Assembly (NCBI GenBank): GCA_025449115.1
Contig: JAHLKC010000088.1
Location: 1-64,000, forward strand
Length of the DNA: 64,000 bases
Reading direction: 5' to 3'
Source: Chytridium lagenaria
Lineage: Eukaryota > Chytridiomycota > Chytridiomycetes > Chytridiales > Chytridiaceae
Of the stretch, positions 10,793-23,200 are shown one piece after another; positions within the stretch are counted from its first letter, which is position 1, and each line of letters begins with the position of its first letter. The position numbers and the translations under genes are program-made. The notes under the pieces were generated by a model. That model did not search any database and was not told the DNA's origin. It was given only the letters and a program-made list of their open reading frames with translations.

Positions 10793-12163
10793 ATGTCAAC
10801 CATTGTCCAGTTCTCGGACACCACAAGGAGACCTCCTCCTCCTCGAACTCGACGAAGACTCTCTGCAATTACTCGAGTCTACAAACAAGAACAATGACCC
10901 CCCATGGTGAATCCCTTACCCCAACGATCGATACTAAGTAAACCATGACATCCAGCTTATCCTCCGCGGCCACGATGACGAAACCGCCGTGATATGCAAC
11001 TCCACCACAACCTTCAACCTCCGTCAATCCGAGACCTCCAACACAATCCTCCTAGGCCGTCGCATTCCATCCATAAACAAAGACGGAGAAGAGACGACGA
11101 TGGTGACCGTTGACGCCATGTTTCAGAAACAAGTCGAGTTGGAAAAGACCGGGCCTAAATTGGATCGATTGAGGGAGATGGTGTATGTAGGGCTGTGAAG
11201 GAGGGGAGTTGGAAGAGTGCGGAAGGAGCGGATTGGGAGGAGGTGTTGGAGGTTGTGCAGGCGAGTGATGGGGAGATAAGGGATGAGATTGTGAAACTTG
11301 GGTTGTTGTTGTATGAAGGTATGGGACGTGTTGTTACGTTTTTTATATTAAAAGAAGTTGTTTAGGGAGACTCGTTCCAATTCGCACACAGTTTTTAGTA
11401 GAGTAAGTCATTTTCGTTTTTCTTTCCTATAACGGTTCAGATTCATCCGTGGCGTATCGGCAATACTACAAGAAAACGATATGAGTATCGATCGTGTAAA
11501 GTTTAGTGTTCTCGATGACGTTGGATTGGGCGATCTATTTGATCATGTACCAAAACCAGTGTTGGCGCATTGTTTGGAGATGATTTCAGAAAATGTCTCT
11601 GAGGATGATATGATGGAAGAGGATGGGGAGCTTAGACTATCCGAGGAGAAAGTATGTCGTGTTATCGGGGAAGAGTTGTTAAAAACGTCGGAGGTTAGTT
11701 GCTGTTTGAAAACCATCTCTGATTCATCGTGAAGGATTCGTGGTCCTTGGAAGGTTTTATGGATATATTCGTAACGAGTATCCCGGAATTGTTCAAACCC
11801 CGTTTAGAGCATTTAAGCGTAAGCGTCTACACATACTTTTAAACTCAAAAAAACCCAGGGGCTCTACATTATAGACCACGGACCAGATTCACGCGCAAAC
11901 ATCATATATTTCCCGTAAGTTCCAAAACGAACCGGCCAAGCCACGCTAACCAAAAAAACAGGAAAACAAGTCTTCCCATGAACCCAAAAGACCGGCTAGA
12001 GCAAATGTTTGAGCAGAAGCGTAAATGGACAGAGGAGGAGATGATGCCGTACGTGGATGATCTTGGGAAAGGGAATCGAGCGGACTTGGAGGTAGTATTA
12101 TTAAAACATTCCAGAACGTTCAAAGTGGGTGGCATGACCTATTATGCATCAAAGGCAAGGTGA
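10793..12163 (+). CDS. DCC1: DCC1, sister chromatid cohesion / Ctf18-RFC subunit
   Basis: DCC1 is a subunit of the alternative PCNA loader Ctf18-RFC, needed for cohesion establishment at replication forks. The family profile is followed along its length: [18 protein letters not shown], then [15 protein letters not shown] and [11 protein letters not shown] (the classic DCC1 N-terminal block), a middle helical part ([18 protein letters not shown]) and the C-terminal winged-helix region with [22 protein letters not shown] and LKHSRTF. Introns: 10907-10955 (branch site TACTAAG), about 11320-11450, 11692-11735, 11820-11860 and 11912-11962. Frame breaks near 10825, at the C-run 10898-10903 and near 11180 each need a single base. 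The start ATG at 10793 gives [11 protein letters not shown] directly before the conserved block. The 3' end lies 66 bp from the COX17 stop. Confidence 0.88.
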
Positions 12164-12229
12164 CCATGGGGCGGAGGAGGTGGAGTGAATAGAGGAGTGG
12201 GTGGAGTTGATGAATGTAGATGTGATATT

Positions 12230-12459
12230 TTAAATATTGAACCCATTTTCCGCATACAGTCTTGGTGTGCACGGATCAAATCAGCACATCGGAGATCTGA
12301 TTCACCGTACGTGATGACGCATTCGTCTCTGGCCTGTCTTGTGTCTGGGCATGCACAGCATGGCTTGCATTTCGGTTCTTGTCCAGAAGGGGATGTGGTT
12401 GTGGTGGGAGCAGTCATCTTTTTGTCGGTGGAGGAGCTGAAGAAGGAGAAGATGGACAT
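12230..12459 (-). CDS. COX17: COX17, copper chaperone for cytochrome oxidase
   Basis: COX17 carries Cu(I) in the intermembrane space and hands it to Sco1 and Cox11 for the two copper centres of cytochrome c oxidase. The copper site KPCCACP and the twin CX9C motifs ([11 protein letters not shown] and [11 protein letters not shown]) are all present, and the length, about 76 residues, fits the family. As written the frame runs on after KMG; one more G in the run at plus 12242-12244 gives the normal end GFNI and a TAA at 12230-12232. A second in-frame methionine (MTAPTTTT) could also be the start. A GT repeat lies just upstream of the ATG. Single exon, convergent with DCC1. Confidence 0.92.
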
Positions 12460-13744
12460 TGTGAGTGTGTGTGTGTGTGTGCAATGAGAGAGAGAGGTTG
12501 TGTGTGTGGCTTCTTCCAGGAAGGGTCGATCTCAACAGGTATGCAGTCGCTTCGGATGGAAATGGAAAATGAATCTTTGACAAAGAAATTATGACAAATC
12601 GAATTTGTTGTTTTCGTTTTCGTCATTTTGGTGACGTTTTTGCTTATCACTTTGACGCCAGTGCCAGGGTGTAAAAGGCCATGACCTGGATGCATCAAAG
12701 CGCAGATTCACAGCATGACAACGTGGGGATACTACGTTAAACTTTACCTAAGGTTTTCGATGCTGATGACATCAAAGGGGTTTAAAGTGATTTAAACCAA
12801 AAACCGCCAATGAAGCCTCCTTCCCAAATGATGGTCCAGTGGTTTGTGAAAGACCAAAGGATATGTGAAGATAGCGGGAATAGGCACGGATTGAAATAGA
12901 CACAGAAAAAATAAAGTGGGGTATGTAGATATGATCAGCTTAAAAGATGGATGTAAACCTAAACACCCTGCATAAACACGTCCAGTTGAAAAGACGCATC
13001 CACAGCCATCGATGCCATGCGAAAACGCGAAAGCAGATGTTTAATCACTTCACCGGTCTAAAAATCCGCGAGGGAATCAACGTTTTTTAAAGAGACTAGC
13101 TAACTACACGCGGATGAATCGAAACCGCTATATCAACACATGAACAAAATGGAAAGAGATAAAAGAGGATTACGAAAGATACAATGGGCGCCGCACTAGG
13201 AATACATACATTCCCCACTCTAACATCCTATACTGATCGTCCAATGAATAACGATGCGACGTTTGGTGGTTGACGTTATTAAGAAAATGTGTGATGGTTT
13301 GCGTTAAAAGCGAGGGTTCTAGAACTACACCAAAGAGAAAGATGGAAGAGACAGTGTTAACTCGGCGGATAAATAAAAGACACATAAATTCTACAACCGC
13401 TTTATTGCCATAGCAAGACGTAAAAACATACCCACAAGTTTTTATAAAAAATAAAAAGAGTCTGTAAACAAAAAAGTGCATCAACAACAAAAGGGTGCTC
13501 ATCAGCATAAATAGGGAAAGAAAGGTGTTGGCTAAAAACGTAGTCTAAAGAAAGTGAACAAGGATGAAAAGAAGCCATAGTTGGGCCGTTAAAAGGGGTT
13601 TGCCCAAGACATTGCCATTTGAAAACGAGCATCAGGCGCAAGAGCAAGAGTAAACAAAAAAAAAGAAAAAATGGAATGGGGAAGATTAGGTCAACCCTAT
13701 AAAGAAAGAAAAAACAAAGAGAAAAGGAAACAACAAAAGAAGAA
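12460..13744. other. Intergenic region, 1.28 kb
   Basis: Between the COX17 start and the 3' end of the disordered-protein gene, both on the minus strand. It begins with a GT microsatellite (12466-12482). Frames at 13170-13926 on the minus strand are hydrophobic or run antisense to the next gene and have no coding look. No RNA gene seen. Confidence 0.45.
12466..12482. repeat. (GT)n microsatellite
   Basis: A run of GT dinucleotides of about 17 bases starting seven bases upstream of the COX17 start codon, so it falls in the 5' leader. Confidence 0.9.
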
Positions 13745-15519
13745 TCAACTCGACGCCGCCGGTCCATACGCCAACACCGGTACCGGCACCCACCCCGACG
13801 GCGTAGGAAACCAACTCCACGCCCCACGCGCTGGTACCTCCACCCCAATCTTACACCCAACAGCCATAGCCCTCCTCTTCCCCTCCTCCCTAGCCTCCTC
13901 CCCATCCACCTTCCCCGCCTTCCCACTCAACGCCATCTCCGACATCTTCACCGCCATCCCATAAGCTTCAAGCGCCTGCTCCCCCCACACAGCCGCAGCA
14001 GAGGCAGACGCATAAAACTGCGTCCAAGCCTTCGCAACATCCTCAGCCTTCGGAATCTCAGGGTCAGGAGATATCCGGTCCATCCATCCTGCATCACCCC
14101 CGAGATCCTGAGACAACGGGGAGGGATTGGACGGTCTTCTCTGCGTTGGGACTTCATGTGGTTGTGGTGTAGGATACGCGGGGTAATAGTTTGGCCAATA
14201 CCCCGCCTGGTGTTGCGGGTACGCCTGCCATCCCCCCGCATAACTCTGAGCAATATGTTCATTCATCTGCGGCATGCTCTCATGTCTCCTTAAAGGTGAC
14301 GGTCTCGCCGTTTTTCCATCCCTCGGAACCCTAGAATGGTGGGTTTGCGGTGGTTGTGATGGTGGTTGCTGATACCCGTGATGTTGAACGGACTGTTGTG
14401 GAAGGCGGTGAGGCGGGTATTGGTTGTATGGGTTCATTGATACAGGTGACGGGGTTGCAACAGGTGGACCTTGAGGATTGATACTGGCTGTCCGCACGGG
14501 GGGTACAACTGGACGCGTTTTCGGGGAAAGTGCTGCCGTGATTGAAGGTTCGGAAAGGCTCTTTCGGAGAGGAGGTAGGACAGGCGTCACAGAGTCCACA
14601 GTGAAGGTGCTAGCCGGTTTAGACGAATTCAGTGCGACTGAAGCTGTTGAACTGGTGTAAGCGGTGGAATCAAAGGAGGATAGCGATTCAAGGCTGTCCT
14701 TGTACTCATTTGCCTTCGAGAAAAAGTCGGCGGGAGCAGGAACGGTCTTTCCTAAATCAGGCAAAGATGCCTTCCTCAACGTGCCCCTTCTCTTTGGCGC
14801 GTTCTCAGAAACTTTATCAAGCCCTCCAGCCCCTTCCAACACTGCCAAAACTTCTTTCCCAGCCTTGATAGGCACGGACTGCCTTTTAGCCTTCTTCCTA
14901 GCCGCATTGTCCTTTTCTTGCGTATGGTGTAATGATGTTGAATCTGTAGGCGTTGCAGTGGTGGTAGTCTTTGCAGAGGACTTGAGAGAAGCCAAGAACT
15001 TTTTCCAGCCGCTCGTGTTCACACCCTTTGCTTTCTCTAAAGCAATGGCCTCATGCGATAGAATATTAGCATCCATGTAGTCACTGACTCCATTTGGGGG
15101 CGATAATTCCGCATTCCGACTTCTTTGTTTACGCTGAGCCGTCCGGAATGGCGTGGATTTATAATTTTGTTGTGGGTGTTGTTGGGGGTCTGTAGTGGAT
15201 CGAGAAAGAGAGGAAGCCAGTATCCCTATTTTAGCTTTTGGTGACGGGGAGGGTGATTCTTGGGGAGAGAGGGAGGCCATGCGTGGAGGAAGGGGACGGG
15301 GGCCTTTGACTGATTTTGGGAGAGAGGATGGGGGCGGAGTTGGTGAGGGGGCGTCGTGCGGGTCGTGAAAGGAGATGCTGTCGGAGGACGAGGTTGAAGA
15401 AAGGGAGGGAGTCCCATGACAAGGGTTCTGTCTGAGATGGCGACAGAGGATGTTTGGGGAGTGTCCATGGGGGCTGGACCGAATGTTGAATGGTGAGGAT
15501 CAAGTGTTGCTGTTTGCAT
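13745..15519 (-). CDS. Unrecognised Ser/Pro-rich disordered protein
   Basis: A protein of about 590 residues that I do not recognise. It is largely low complexity: Ser/Thr/Pro-rich with basic patches, a glutamine/proline/histidine/tyrosine-rich middle (NPYNQYPPHRLPQQSVQHHG), and two segments that look ordered. One is near residue 160 (SHEAIALEKAKGVNTSGWKK); the other is the C-terminal 110 residues, with an alanine-rich helix (AWTQFYASASAAAVWGEQAL) and a Trp-rich tail (GAWSWFPTPSGWVPVPV). An ATG at 15280 opens an unbroken frame. The frame upstream is also coding-like, and an ATG at 15519 joins it if the G-run at plus 15413-15415 is one base short, so I use 15519. No introns. Clusters of SP and TP suggest phosphorylation. 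Function unknown. Confidence 0.6.
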
Positions 15520-17113
15520 TGGATTTAGGGTTTATCCAAGCAGATGTTTTAACTGGAGGGAAAGCAGTGGAATCCAGTGGAGTGTTGGTGGTGATAGAAG
15601 GGGGTCGATGGTAGACTTGCAAGTGAATGGGGGTGAGAAGTGTGCTGATGTGGAATGGGAGATGATGCCCGTTGCTGATGATGATGGATATTTTGATTGT
15701 TTTGGGGGTGAAATCGGACTAGCAGCTTTTTGTGTTATTTTTCTGATTGTTGAAACCCCTTGTTTTGCCTGTTAAGCTCCCCTCTTTTTTCTTATTCTGC
15801 TTCAGAGTGAAGCCCTTGCTTTCCTCAATCACAGCTAGTATCAGACACTGCGTACAGATGGTGAGTGGGTGGTGGTGGTGTTGTGATGGACGTCTCTTGC
15901 GATGCACTCTGAATTGTCTTGAACGGAATATAGATGCAATGAAACCTCCACGTTTATAGATGAAATAAAAAAGATCCGCTGGGGACAAGAGAGAGAAAAG
16001 AGGTGTGGTCTGAAGCAGGGGGTGATGAGAGGGGGGTGGTCGCTTTTGACGGGAAGGGCTGACGGTAATAAGGGGAAGAATGGCTGACAAGGTCAAATGC
16101 TTTGATTTTTATTTTTTATTTTTTATTTTTCATCAGTGTGCAGCGAGCGGGTGCTTTGGGAGATTGTTGACGACGGGGTTCAGACAGAGGGGGGGAGGAG
16201 GGGGTTCGCTTTCATTGCGCGTCAATCGATAACTATCCATCCGTCTGTAGTGTGTGTGAGCAAAGCAACAGACACTCTTATTCCGCATAAACAGACAGAG
16301 AGGCGTATGCTCGCATTTTTACATCATAATCTCCAACAGAGTCCATGCCCTCTATAAGCAACATTAGACGCACGACGGAAGGGTCATAACATTGCTTATC
16401 TGATTAATGCTTGATGCTCAAGGAATATGGGGGTCCAACCAATTCACAGACAATGTCCGCTTCTCGGTGCTTGATGTATTTCACTTAACCTTCCAGACAT
16501 TAAAGCAATCTCAACACACCACCTCCCCAATTTATTACTTAACCCCATTTGAGAGCCTTGCTAAACTCCGTTCATACGCGACCATTTTATAAATGTTGCT
16601 TTTACTATATTAATACGTGTATCTTCGCTGATGGGGTCTGAATGGGGTTTATATTTTCGACGACGGTATAACAGCAAGTAACTATCTCTATTTACTTTGC
16701 CAGTCACCACCCTCATCATTCACTAGATACTAGATTCTCCAATCCAACACTACCATATAGTTTCCATCACTGTTGTCTACCAAAGTCTGTGGATGACACA
16801 TCATAACCGTCACGTCTATTGTTCTAGTTTTTTCTCATAGACCCTGTAGATAATTAATGAATGAACGAGTTGATCACGTTAAAACCATCACGTTTTTTTG
16901 TTCAAGTATTTTTCACAAACTATTGCATATAATTGACGAATGAAAGAGTTTTACTCAAAGTATTTATTTATGAGGAAAGCATGCCAATGGAACCAAGGAT
17001 ACAAATGGTGACGGAGGGATGGAGAAATAGAGATAAACCGAGAGGGAACATATTTCACGTAAAGTTGGTACGGGGGGGAAGAAACCACAAGAGGTGATAG
17101 GAGGGCGGGTCGT
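15520..17113. other. Intergenic region, 1.6 kb
   Basis: Between the start of the disordered-protein gene and the 3' end of YOP1, both minus strand. Frames at 15719-16096 and 15747-15959 overlap in antisense and look random. It holds a diverged 78-bp direct repeat (16805-16950). Nothing else was recognised. Confidence 0.45.
16805..16950 (+). repeat. Diverged 78-bp direct repeat, two units
   Basis: Units start at 16805 (AACCGTCACG) and 16883 (AACCATCACG) and end in GAACGAGTT and GAAAGAGTT. Between them both carry a T-rich stretch, then TAATTAATGAATGAA or TAATTGACGAATGAA. Similarity is imperfect, so the duplication is old. Confidence 0.7.
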
Positions 17114-18215
17114 TTACTGCTTCTTGGGCTCCTCAATAAAGGTAGCGAAATGCGGCGCAACAAAGGTGTAAATGTGCTTAGCTCCCTATAAAAACGCAAA
17201 GCCATCAGTCATCCGCCGCAAAAGAAAAGAAAAGGAAAAAAAAAAAAAAAAAAAAAAGGTGTCAACTTACAAGGTACCCAGGGAAAAAGAGCCAGCAGAT
17301 TCCCACAAGTTTTGCAACATAGTAATAAGGAACATAGGCAAGAAGAGCATCAAGAATCACAATCTCAAACGTGTTGACGACAGAAAAGACGCAAAAGTAA
17401 AACCCAAAGACAAAAGTGCCATCTTGGTCTTTTTTCTGAAGGGCCTCGAGAAGCCTGTAAGTGGGGTAGATGATGCCAATGAGGCCAGTGGTGAGGCTAG
17501 CGTAGATGTTGAAAAAGACAGACACGGAGATGAGGAGGTATCCAACGAGCGCGATGGCAACCTAGACAGGACATTTTGGGTGAAAGCCCGTGTTTGTGAG
17601 TGGACAAGATGGCGTGGGGTTTTTTAAACAAGAAGCCTACCTTGGGGACCTTGGTGATAGCCTCAAGTTGGTTCAAAGTCCTAAACTTGGACAAGTAGTG
17701 GTCTACAAACACCAAAGACAGTTGATTAGCAAAACAATGGCTACAGAGGTGCAAAGTCCAAACAAGAAAGGATAGCTTACCAAACTGTTGACGGTAGGCC
17801 TCGACTTGGTCCTATATTAAAAAAGGAAAAAGTAGACAGAAGGTTAGAGATTAATGGATCACGAAAGATATACAGTTGTTGCTAATAGTGGACGTGGTGG
17901 TATAAAAGTGCCACTATCATGGCGCTGTCTCCACCGGCGGACTCTCAAGCAACACATGGTCTCACACTCATCCAGTCACTTATCACAACGTCTCTTTCTA
18001 GAGTGCCAAACACAACTCTCTTCTGCCGCACCTACGCAAACAAGCCCTCCTGACTGACTACATTTTACTCCCCCACCCATCTCCCATCATCCATTCAACC
18101 CCATCCCCACACCCTCTCCATCCATTGATCCCTCCATGCAGTTCCCAGTGATACTCATAGAATATCGGCCGTCACGGACATCCGAAACGACTCCATCGAT
18201 GACATCACTTACCAT
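17114..18215 (-). CDS. YOP1: YOP1, reticulon-like ER membrane-shaping protein (REEP/DP1)
   Basis: Yop1/REEP5 proteins insert hydrophobic hairpins in the ER and curve it into tubules. The TB2/DP1/HVA22 domain is complete: the N-terminal DQVEAYRQQFDHYLSKFRTL, two hydrophobic hairpins (ALVGYLLISVSVFFNIYASL and later LLAYVPYYYVAKLVGICWLF) and YPTYRLLEAL, and the conserved end GAKHIYTFVAPHF. Length is about 152 residues. Exons on the minus strand: 18213-18215, 17781-17811, 17641-17702, 17271-17561, 17114-17185. The first coding exon is just the ATG, followed at once by GTAAGT and a 401-bp intron. No frame break was found. A poly-A tract of over 20 bases lies in the last intron. Confidence 0.92.
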
Positions 18216-18525
18216 TGTTATGAAAACGTGAGAGTTAGCTGAGAGAAAATATTTTGGGTGTTTTTTGCACCCCCATGCACATTTTCGACTTTAACAGACG
18301 TTACGTCAACAGAAAGTCGAAATAATCCGTTGACAAAAAAACTCTTTTGCACGGTTACTCTTTGATGATCCTAACGAGTCCCTCCCTCTTTCCGCCCGTC
18401 TCCATTAAAAAAGGGTGTATTATAAAGATTTTAAAAAAAGTCCAGGTAATGTAAGGTGGAGTTCTTTGGTGTGGAATCCAGCGATGGCGGCAGAGGGTGT
18501 GATATCATGCATCCAAATGAGGTAT

Positions 18526-19554
18526 TTACTGATTGACGCGTTTGGAGAATTCAAGCTTCTCAACCTGTAATTATCGAATGACGACAACATTATTGAGGAG
18601 CCGAGAATAACAGAGCAAGATCCTAGAAGAGATAATGCAAAGGAACAAGGGAGAAAACAAAGACTTACCTTGACATCGCCGTTGATAAGCTTGTAGACAT
18701 ACTAAAAAAATTAAAGGAAACATTAGTATACAAGCTTCATGAATCAAATAAGCGTCAAATACATCCAGTTCATGAATCAAACAAGTTAAATGATCAACGA
18801 TAAAACCAAAAAAACATCTCACCAAAACAACATTAGGTCCCTGCACATCCATCAACACAAAACTAGGAACAACAGGATCTGCAGCACTCGGCTTTTTCAG
18901 CTTCTCCACCTTCTTCTCCCCCTCAACCTTTTCCTCACCATCCTCGCCCACCTCTCCATCCTCCTTACCCTCCACCGTCGCCACCCCCGCCGCAGCTCTA
19001 CTCAACACCTCCCCAGGCGTCAACTTTGGCGCCACGAACCCGAAAAGCTCCCCGTCGCACTTCCCGGGTTCACAAAAAACCGCCCTTCACTTTCAAACGC
19101 CTCAAACCGATGTGTATGTCCAGAAACAAGGACATCAACATCCATCTGTCTTGCTACAGCTTGAAGTGCTTTTCTGTCACCCCATGGGATGATGGTGTGG
19201 CCGTGAATGAGACCGATGCGGAGGGTGCCACAGTCGATGGTGCGGGTGAGAGGGGGTGAGGAAGGGGTGGCGCTGAGGTCATCGAAATCGCCGAGAACGG
19301 ATTGAACGTCTGGAGAGACTGTGCGGAGGTAGTCAAAGGTTTCGCGGGTGCAGATGTTGCCTGTTACGAGAATTTGGTGGATCTTGCCTATATGAAATAT
19401 ACCACGACTTCTCGTTTAGTTTCTTCCCTGGACTATGTTCTGGATACGTGATGTACGCATGACGCTTACCAGGGACAAGAAGTTTTTTGAACTTTGGAGG
19501 CAGGTCCACTGCCCTATGGGGTATATGAAGGTCTCCAAGACACAGGACCAGCAT
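18526..19554 (-). CDS. VPS29: VPS29, retromer phosphodiesterase-fold subunit
   Basis: VPS29 is part of the retromer core that recycles receptors from endosomes. It has the metallophosphoesterase fold used as a docking surface. Seen: [14 protein letters not shown] at the N-terminus, [27 protein letters not shown], a GDFDD metal-site block, [24 protein letters not shown], and [15 protein letters not shown] near the end. Exons: 19470-19554, 18823-19387, 18669-18701, 18526-18564. The G-run at pl. 19039-19041 is one base short (GSFSG to [10 protein letters not shown]). Compared with human VPS29 there is an extra Glu/Lys/Gly-rich loop of about 45 residues between [11 protein letters not shown] and PSFVLMD; some fungal homologues also have a loop here. 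The window places it next to two other trafficking genes. Confidence 0.93.
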
Positions 19555-20235
19555 TACTGTATGAGAATTTTTTGGGTTGAAATATTGAAGGGCGTCATTG
19601 GGACTTGACTCGATATGGAGACGAAACGCAATTCACTACTTGTTTCGTTGCTGGTAAGTCTCATTGTAAATTATTCACCAGGTTCTCTCGCGTTCTTAGC
19701 ATATTCCAGGCCGTCGGAATTCCTCGCGTGGTATTGTCATCCAGACATCAGAGAAACTCTTCGCTGACATCATATGAGCTTGACACGATAATGTCCTTCG
19801 ACAAGAAGTTGAAAATGGGTTAGGTTGACGTTTTGCGCGACCCCCAAGTACGGCGCTATGTCTATATCATGACATGCCTTTGTTCAGCCCTTCGTTTTGC
19901 ATATTGTAGCAAAAAAAAAAAGGGATGATGTACACGTATGAAAGCGATATCGATTTTTGGAACGCCAGGTTTAAGACTCAACACTCAAGCGCGCGTTCAA
20001 TCCATGACTCTGTCTTAAAGACCCAAGTCTCACCAATAACAAAATCGCCACAAGTTTTCAGTACATTAAATGTTTATTGCGAAAAACACGGATTCCAATG
20101 CCAGCCATCTTCCCCCATCCATCAACAAACGCGTAATTCCAAGCAAGTCCAACCGCGTGTACGGCAGCATGTACGGCAGTATTAAACCGTGAAACGCACA
20201 ACAAAAATTAATTTAAACAAGTAACAAAATGATAT
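19555..20235. other. Intergenic region VPS29 / beta-adaptin
   Basis: About 0.68 kb, the promoter side of VPS29 and the 3' side of beta-adaptin (both minus strand). Short frames on the plus strand at 19605-19823 and 19925-20185 look random. No RNA gene or repeat seen. Confidence 0.45.
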
Positions 20236-23200
20236 TCACGCTTTCTCCAGCAACATTAACAAAGCAGCTTCATAAGGTTTAACCCATTCCTGTCCAAACG
20301 ACTTTGTAGAGATAGAGACATTCCTGTACGAATCCAATTTAACATCCGACAGCAAATTCACACCATTAATAAGTTTCGTCGACGTAAACAGATGCGACTT
20401 TCAAAAAAAAGCAAAAAAAAAAAACGTTAGTTCATAAAAAAGAAAAAAGGGGGGGGGGGGGGGTGGAACTCACAGCCCCTTCCAATTCCCTAACCGCCAC
20501 AATAAACACTCCATTCATTTTCAAAAATCCCTCCAAGTCTTTCACAGATGTAGCAGAATGTTGAAGCGAACACGTCACGAACGATTCATAACTCGCGGGT
20601 ATATCCTGCCGCCACAACTTTAACCACACGTCAGCCGGTAAACCACCATCTTCATGGAAGCAGACGTGGAGAGGGATCAAGGTTTGGAAATAGTTGATGC
20701 CAGCAGAGGACTTTATGGCGACTTGCAGATCTGTAATGATTGTAAATTAAAAAAAAAAACCGGGGGGGTGTTAAAGCGAAAACGACTTACTGTTGATGGG
20801 AGTGCTCGGGTTAACGTTCGCATCGGATTTTAAGAGTATGGAAGTAGATGATGTTTTGCCGGGTAATATAGCGGGAATCTGAAGTGGAGTAGCAGGAACA
20901 AATCCAAAACTACAACATACCAAAAAAAAAAAAAACAAGAAAGATTATAAAAACACCCAACGCATGGGCAATAGCAATCAAAAAGAAGTAAAAAAAAACT
21001 CACGTATTCTTATTAAACAAAACCGCAAAATCCGAAAGCGCCGCCGCCGATCGATTCGATATCTGAAGATCCAAATAAATCATCCCACTTCGTCTCGAAA
21101 CTAAAAAAAACCATCAGCAACCACAACAACAAGAAAAAAAACATACAAGCCCCTTCAACGCCCATCCCCTTCCCAGCCTCCGGAGCAAGCAACACCATCA
21201 TAGGCATCGAAAATCCACTTTGCTGCACCTTTGGCATCTGCAGGAACGGGTTCACCGACCCCGCTGTCACCTGCGGGTTCATGTTCACACCCATCGATTT
21301 CGAGGAGACAGCAAACGGATCAAGAACAGGCGCTTGATTGACACGGATATCGGTAGAAAGGCTTTGGGAGTAAGGTTGTGGGGTTTGAAGAGGGATCGTG
21401 GTGGGTTGGAGTAAATCCAATAAAGCCTTTCCGGCTCCAACGAATGCGGTAGAGTTGGTTGTGGGTGGAATCTCTACAACGGGGTTATGCACAAAGACGG
21501 AGGGTGTGGTCTCGACGTTGGTGATGGTGTGGGAATGTTGGAATGTGGTGTTTGTGTCCCCGATATCATCAATAAGAGAGAAATCTTGGACCGCGCTTTC
21601 AACGGATTCATTGTCTTCCTCTACGACCTGTCTGCCCATTGATAGCATCGGAAGGCTCGATGCCACAGGTGCAACATAGCTTAAAAATTTAGAGACTCGG
21701 AAACGAGGGAGAATGGCATACTCACTTTTGCACAGGATCCACTTCAACCGGATGAAAACTACGAGTAACACGGGCTGCAGAATCCTCAATCTTCCTCACA
21801 CGTAACCGCCAATAAAAGTATTAGGAGGTCGATGATAGATAGAAGACAGAGTCGAAATATGCAGCAACAGTTCATCAAGCATCGGATTATCAAAATTCTC
21901 AGCCTCAAACGACAGATCGGGCTTTTCCGCCAACACCACAGTTTTAGCTGCATGAGCGTTGGTGGAAAGAAGACGCCAATATATGAACCCTCGGTCCCTC
22001 AAATCGGGGTTATCGACTTCTTCAGTCGCCCACTTTAAGATTCTAGGGACCAAATCCTGTCCAGCCGAGGGTTGCTTTATGAAAAGTTTCACGACGGCGG
22101 TGAGGAGGGCGAGTTGAACTTCGGCAGCATCCTCTCGAAACGTTTCCATAAACTGTTCTAAAAGTTCGTTTGCATTATCAAGTCGTTCAGAGTATTGTCC
22201 AATAATCCAAATCAAGGAAGCTTTCGCCTCCACTTCCTCCAACTCTTCTAAATCCTCACACAAAATGCCAATGACACTTTCATAACGATTCGGGTACTTT
22301 CGAAGATGTCCTAAAACGATCAGATATTTCATGGGACATATGAACACACCTTCATAACGACAATAGCTTCTTGAATGACATAGTTGACTTTTGTACGTAT
22401 CAAAAGAAACAAGACTTTCAACACATTTATCGGCAGATGAATCAATCTTGACAGCACATCGACCAATCGATCTCACAGACTTTCGAACAAAATCCACATC
22501 AACTTCCGTCGCATACCTTCAACATTAAAAAATCATCACTGTCATCAAAAAACCTACTCCTTAAGTTCAGAAAGCACTTGATCCACAGTCTCATCCGTGA
22601 CAAGCCGACATATCACCTCAAGTTTCGCAAGCTTCACGTAAATAGCATCATTGTACTTGCAAAAGAACACTCTGATCTCGCTTTTTAAAAAATCCGGTTT
22701 CTTTTGCAAAAGGAGGATAATGTTCCGGAGGGCAATGTACTGAATTTCAGGGGCATTATGGAGTAACGTCACTATTAACAAGAGTGATTAGAAAATAAAC
22801 GTAGAATGCGCTGTCTAACCTAACGGCGGTCCTAATTTCCGGTAAAGCCCATCCACAACGTCGTCTTTAGCAATATAATTTGTCAAATACACAATAACGA
22901 ACAGCGAACGCAACCCAACACCGCCGAATTCGCATGTTGCAGACGAGGTATAACTCTATCCGCGAGCAACTCTGCATCATTATGATCTTGCGGTATAACT
23001 TGAAGAAGAGATTCCAGTATGTAAACTTGTCCCATCTTTTTTAAATTAAGTGTTTTCCATCGAAAATCAGTGAAAGCTTACTCTGAACATTCATTGATGG
23101 CGGTAAGCAATTTATTAGCACGGTGAATTCAAAGCTCAATTCAATATCTTGTGATCGATCCGATATTTCGCATAAAGTAACAACAGCATTCGCACAACCT

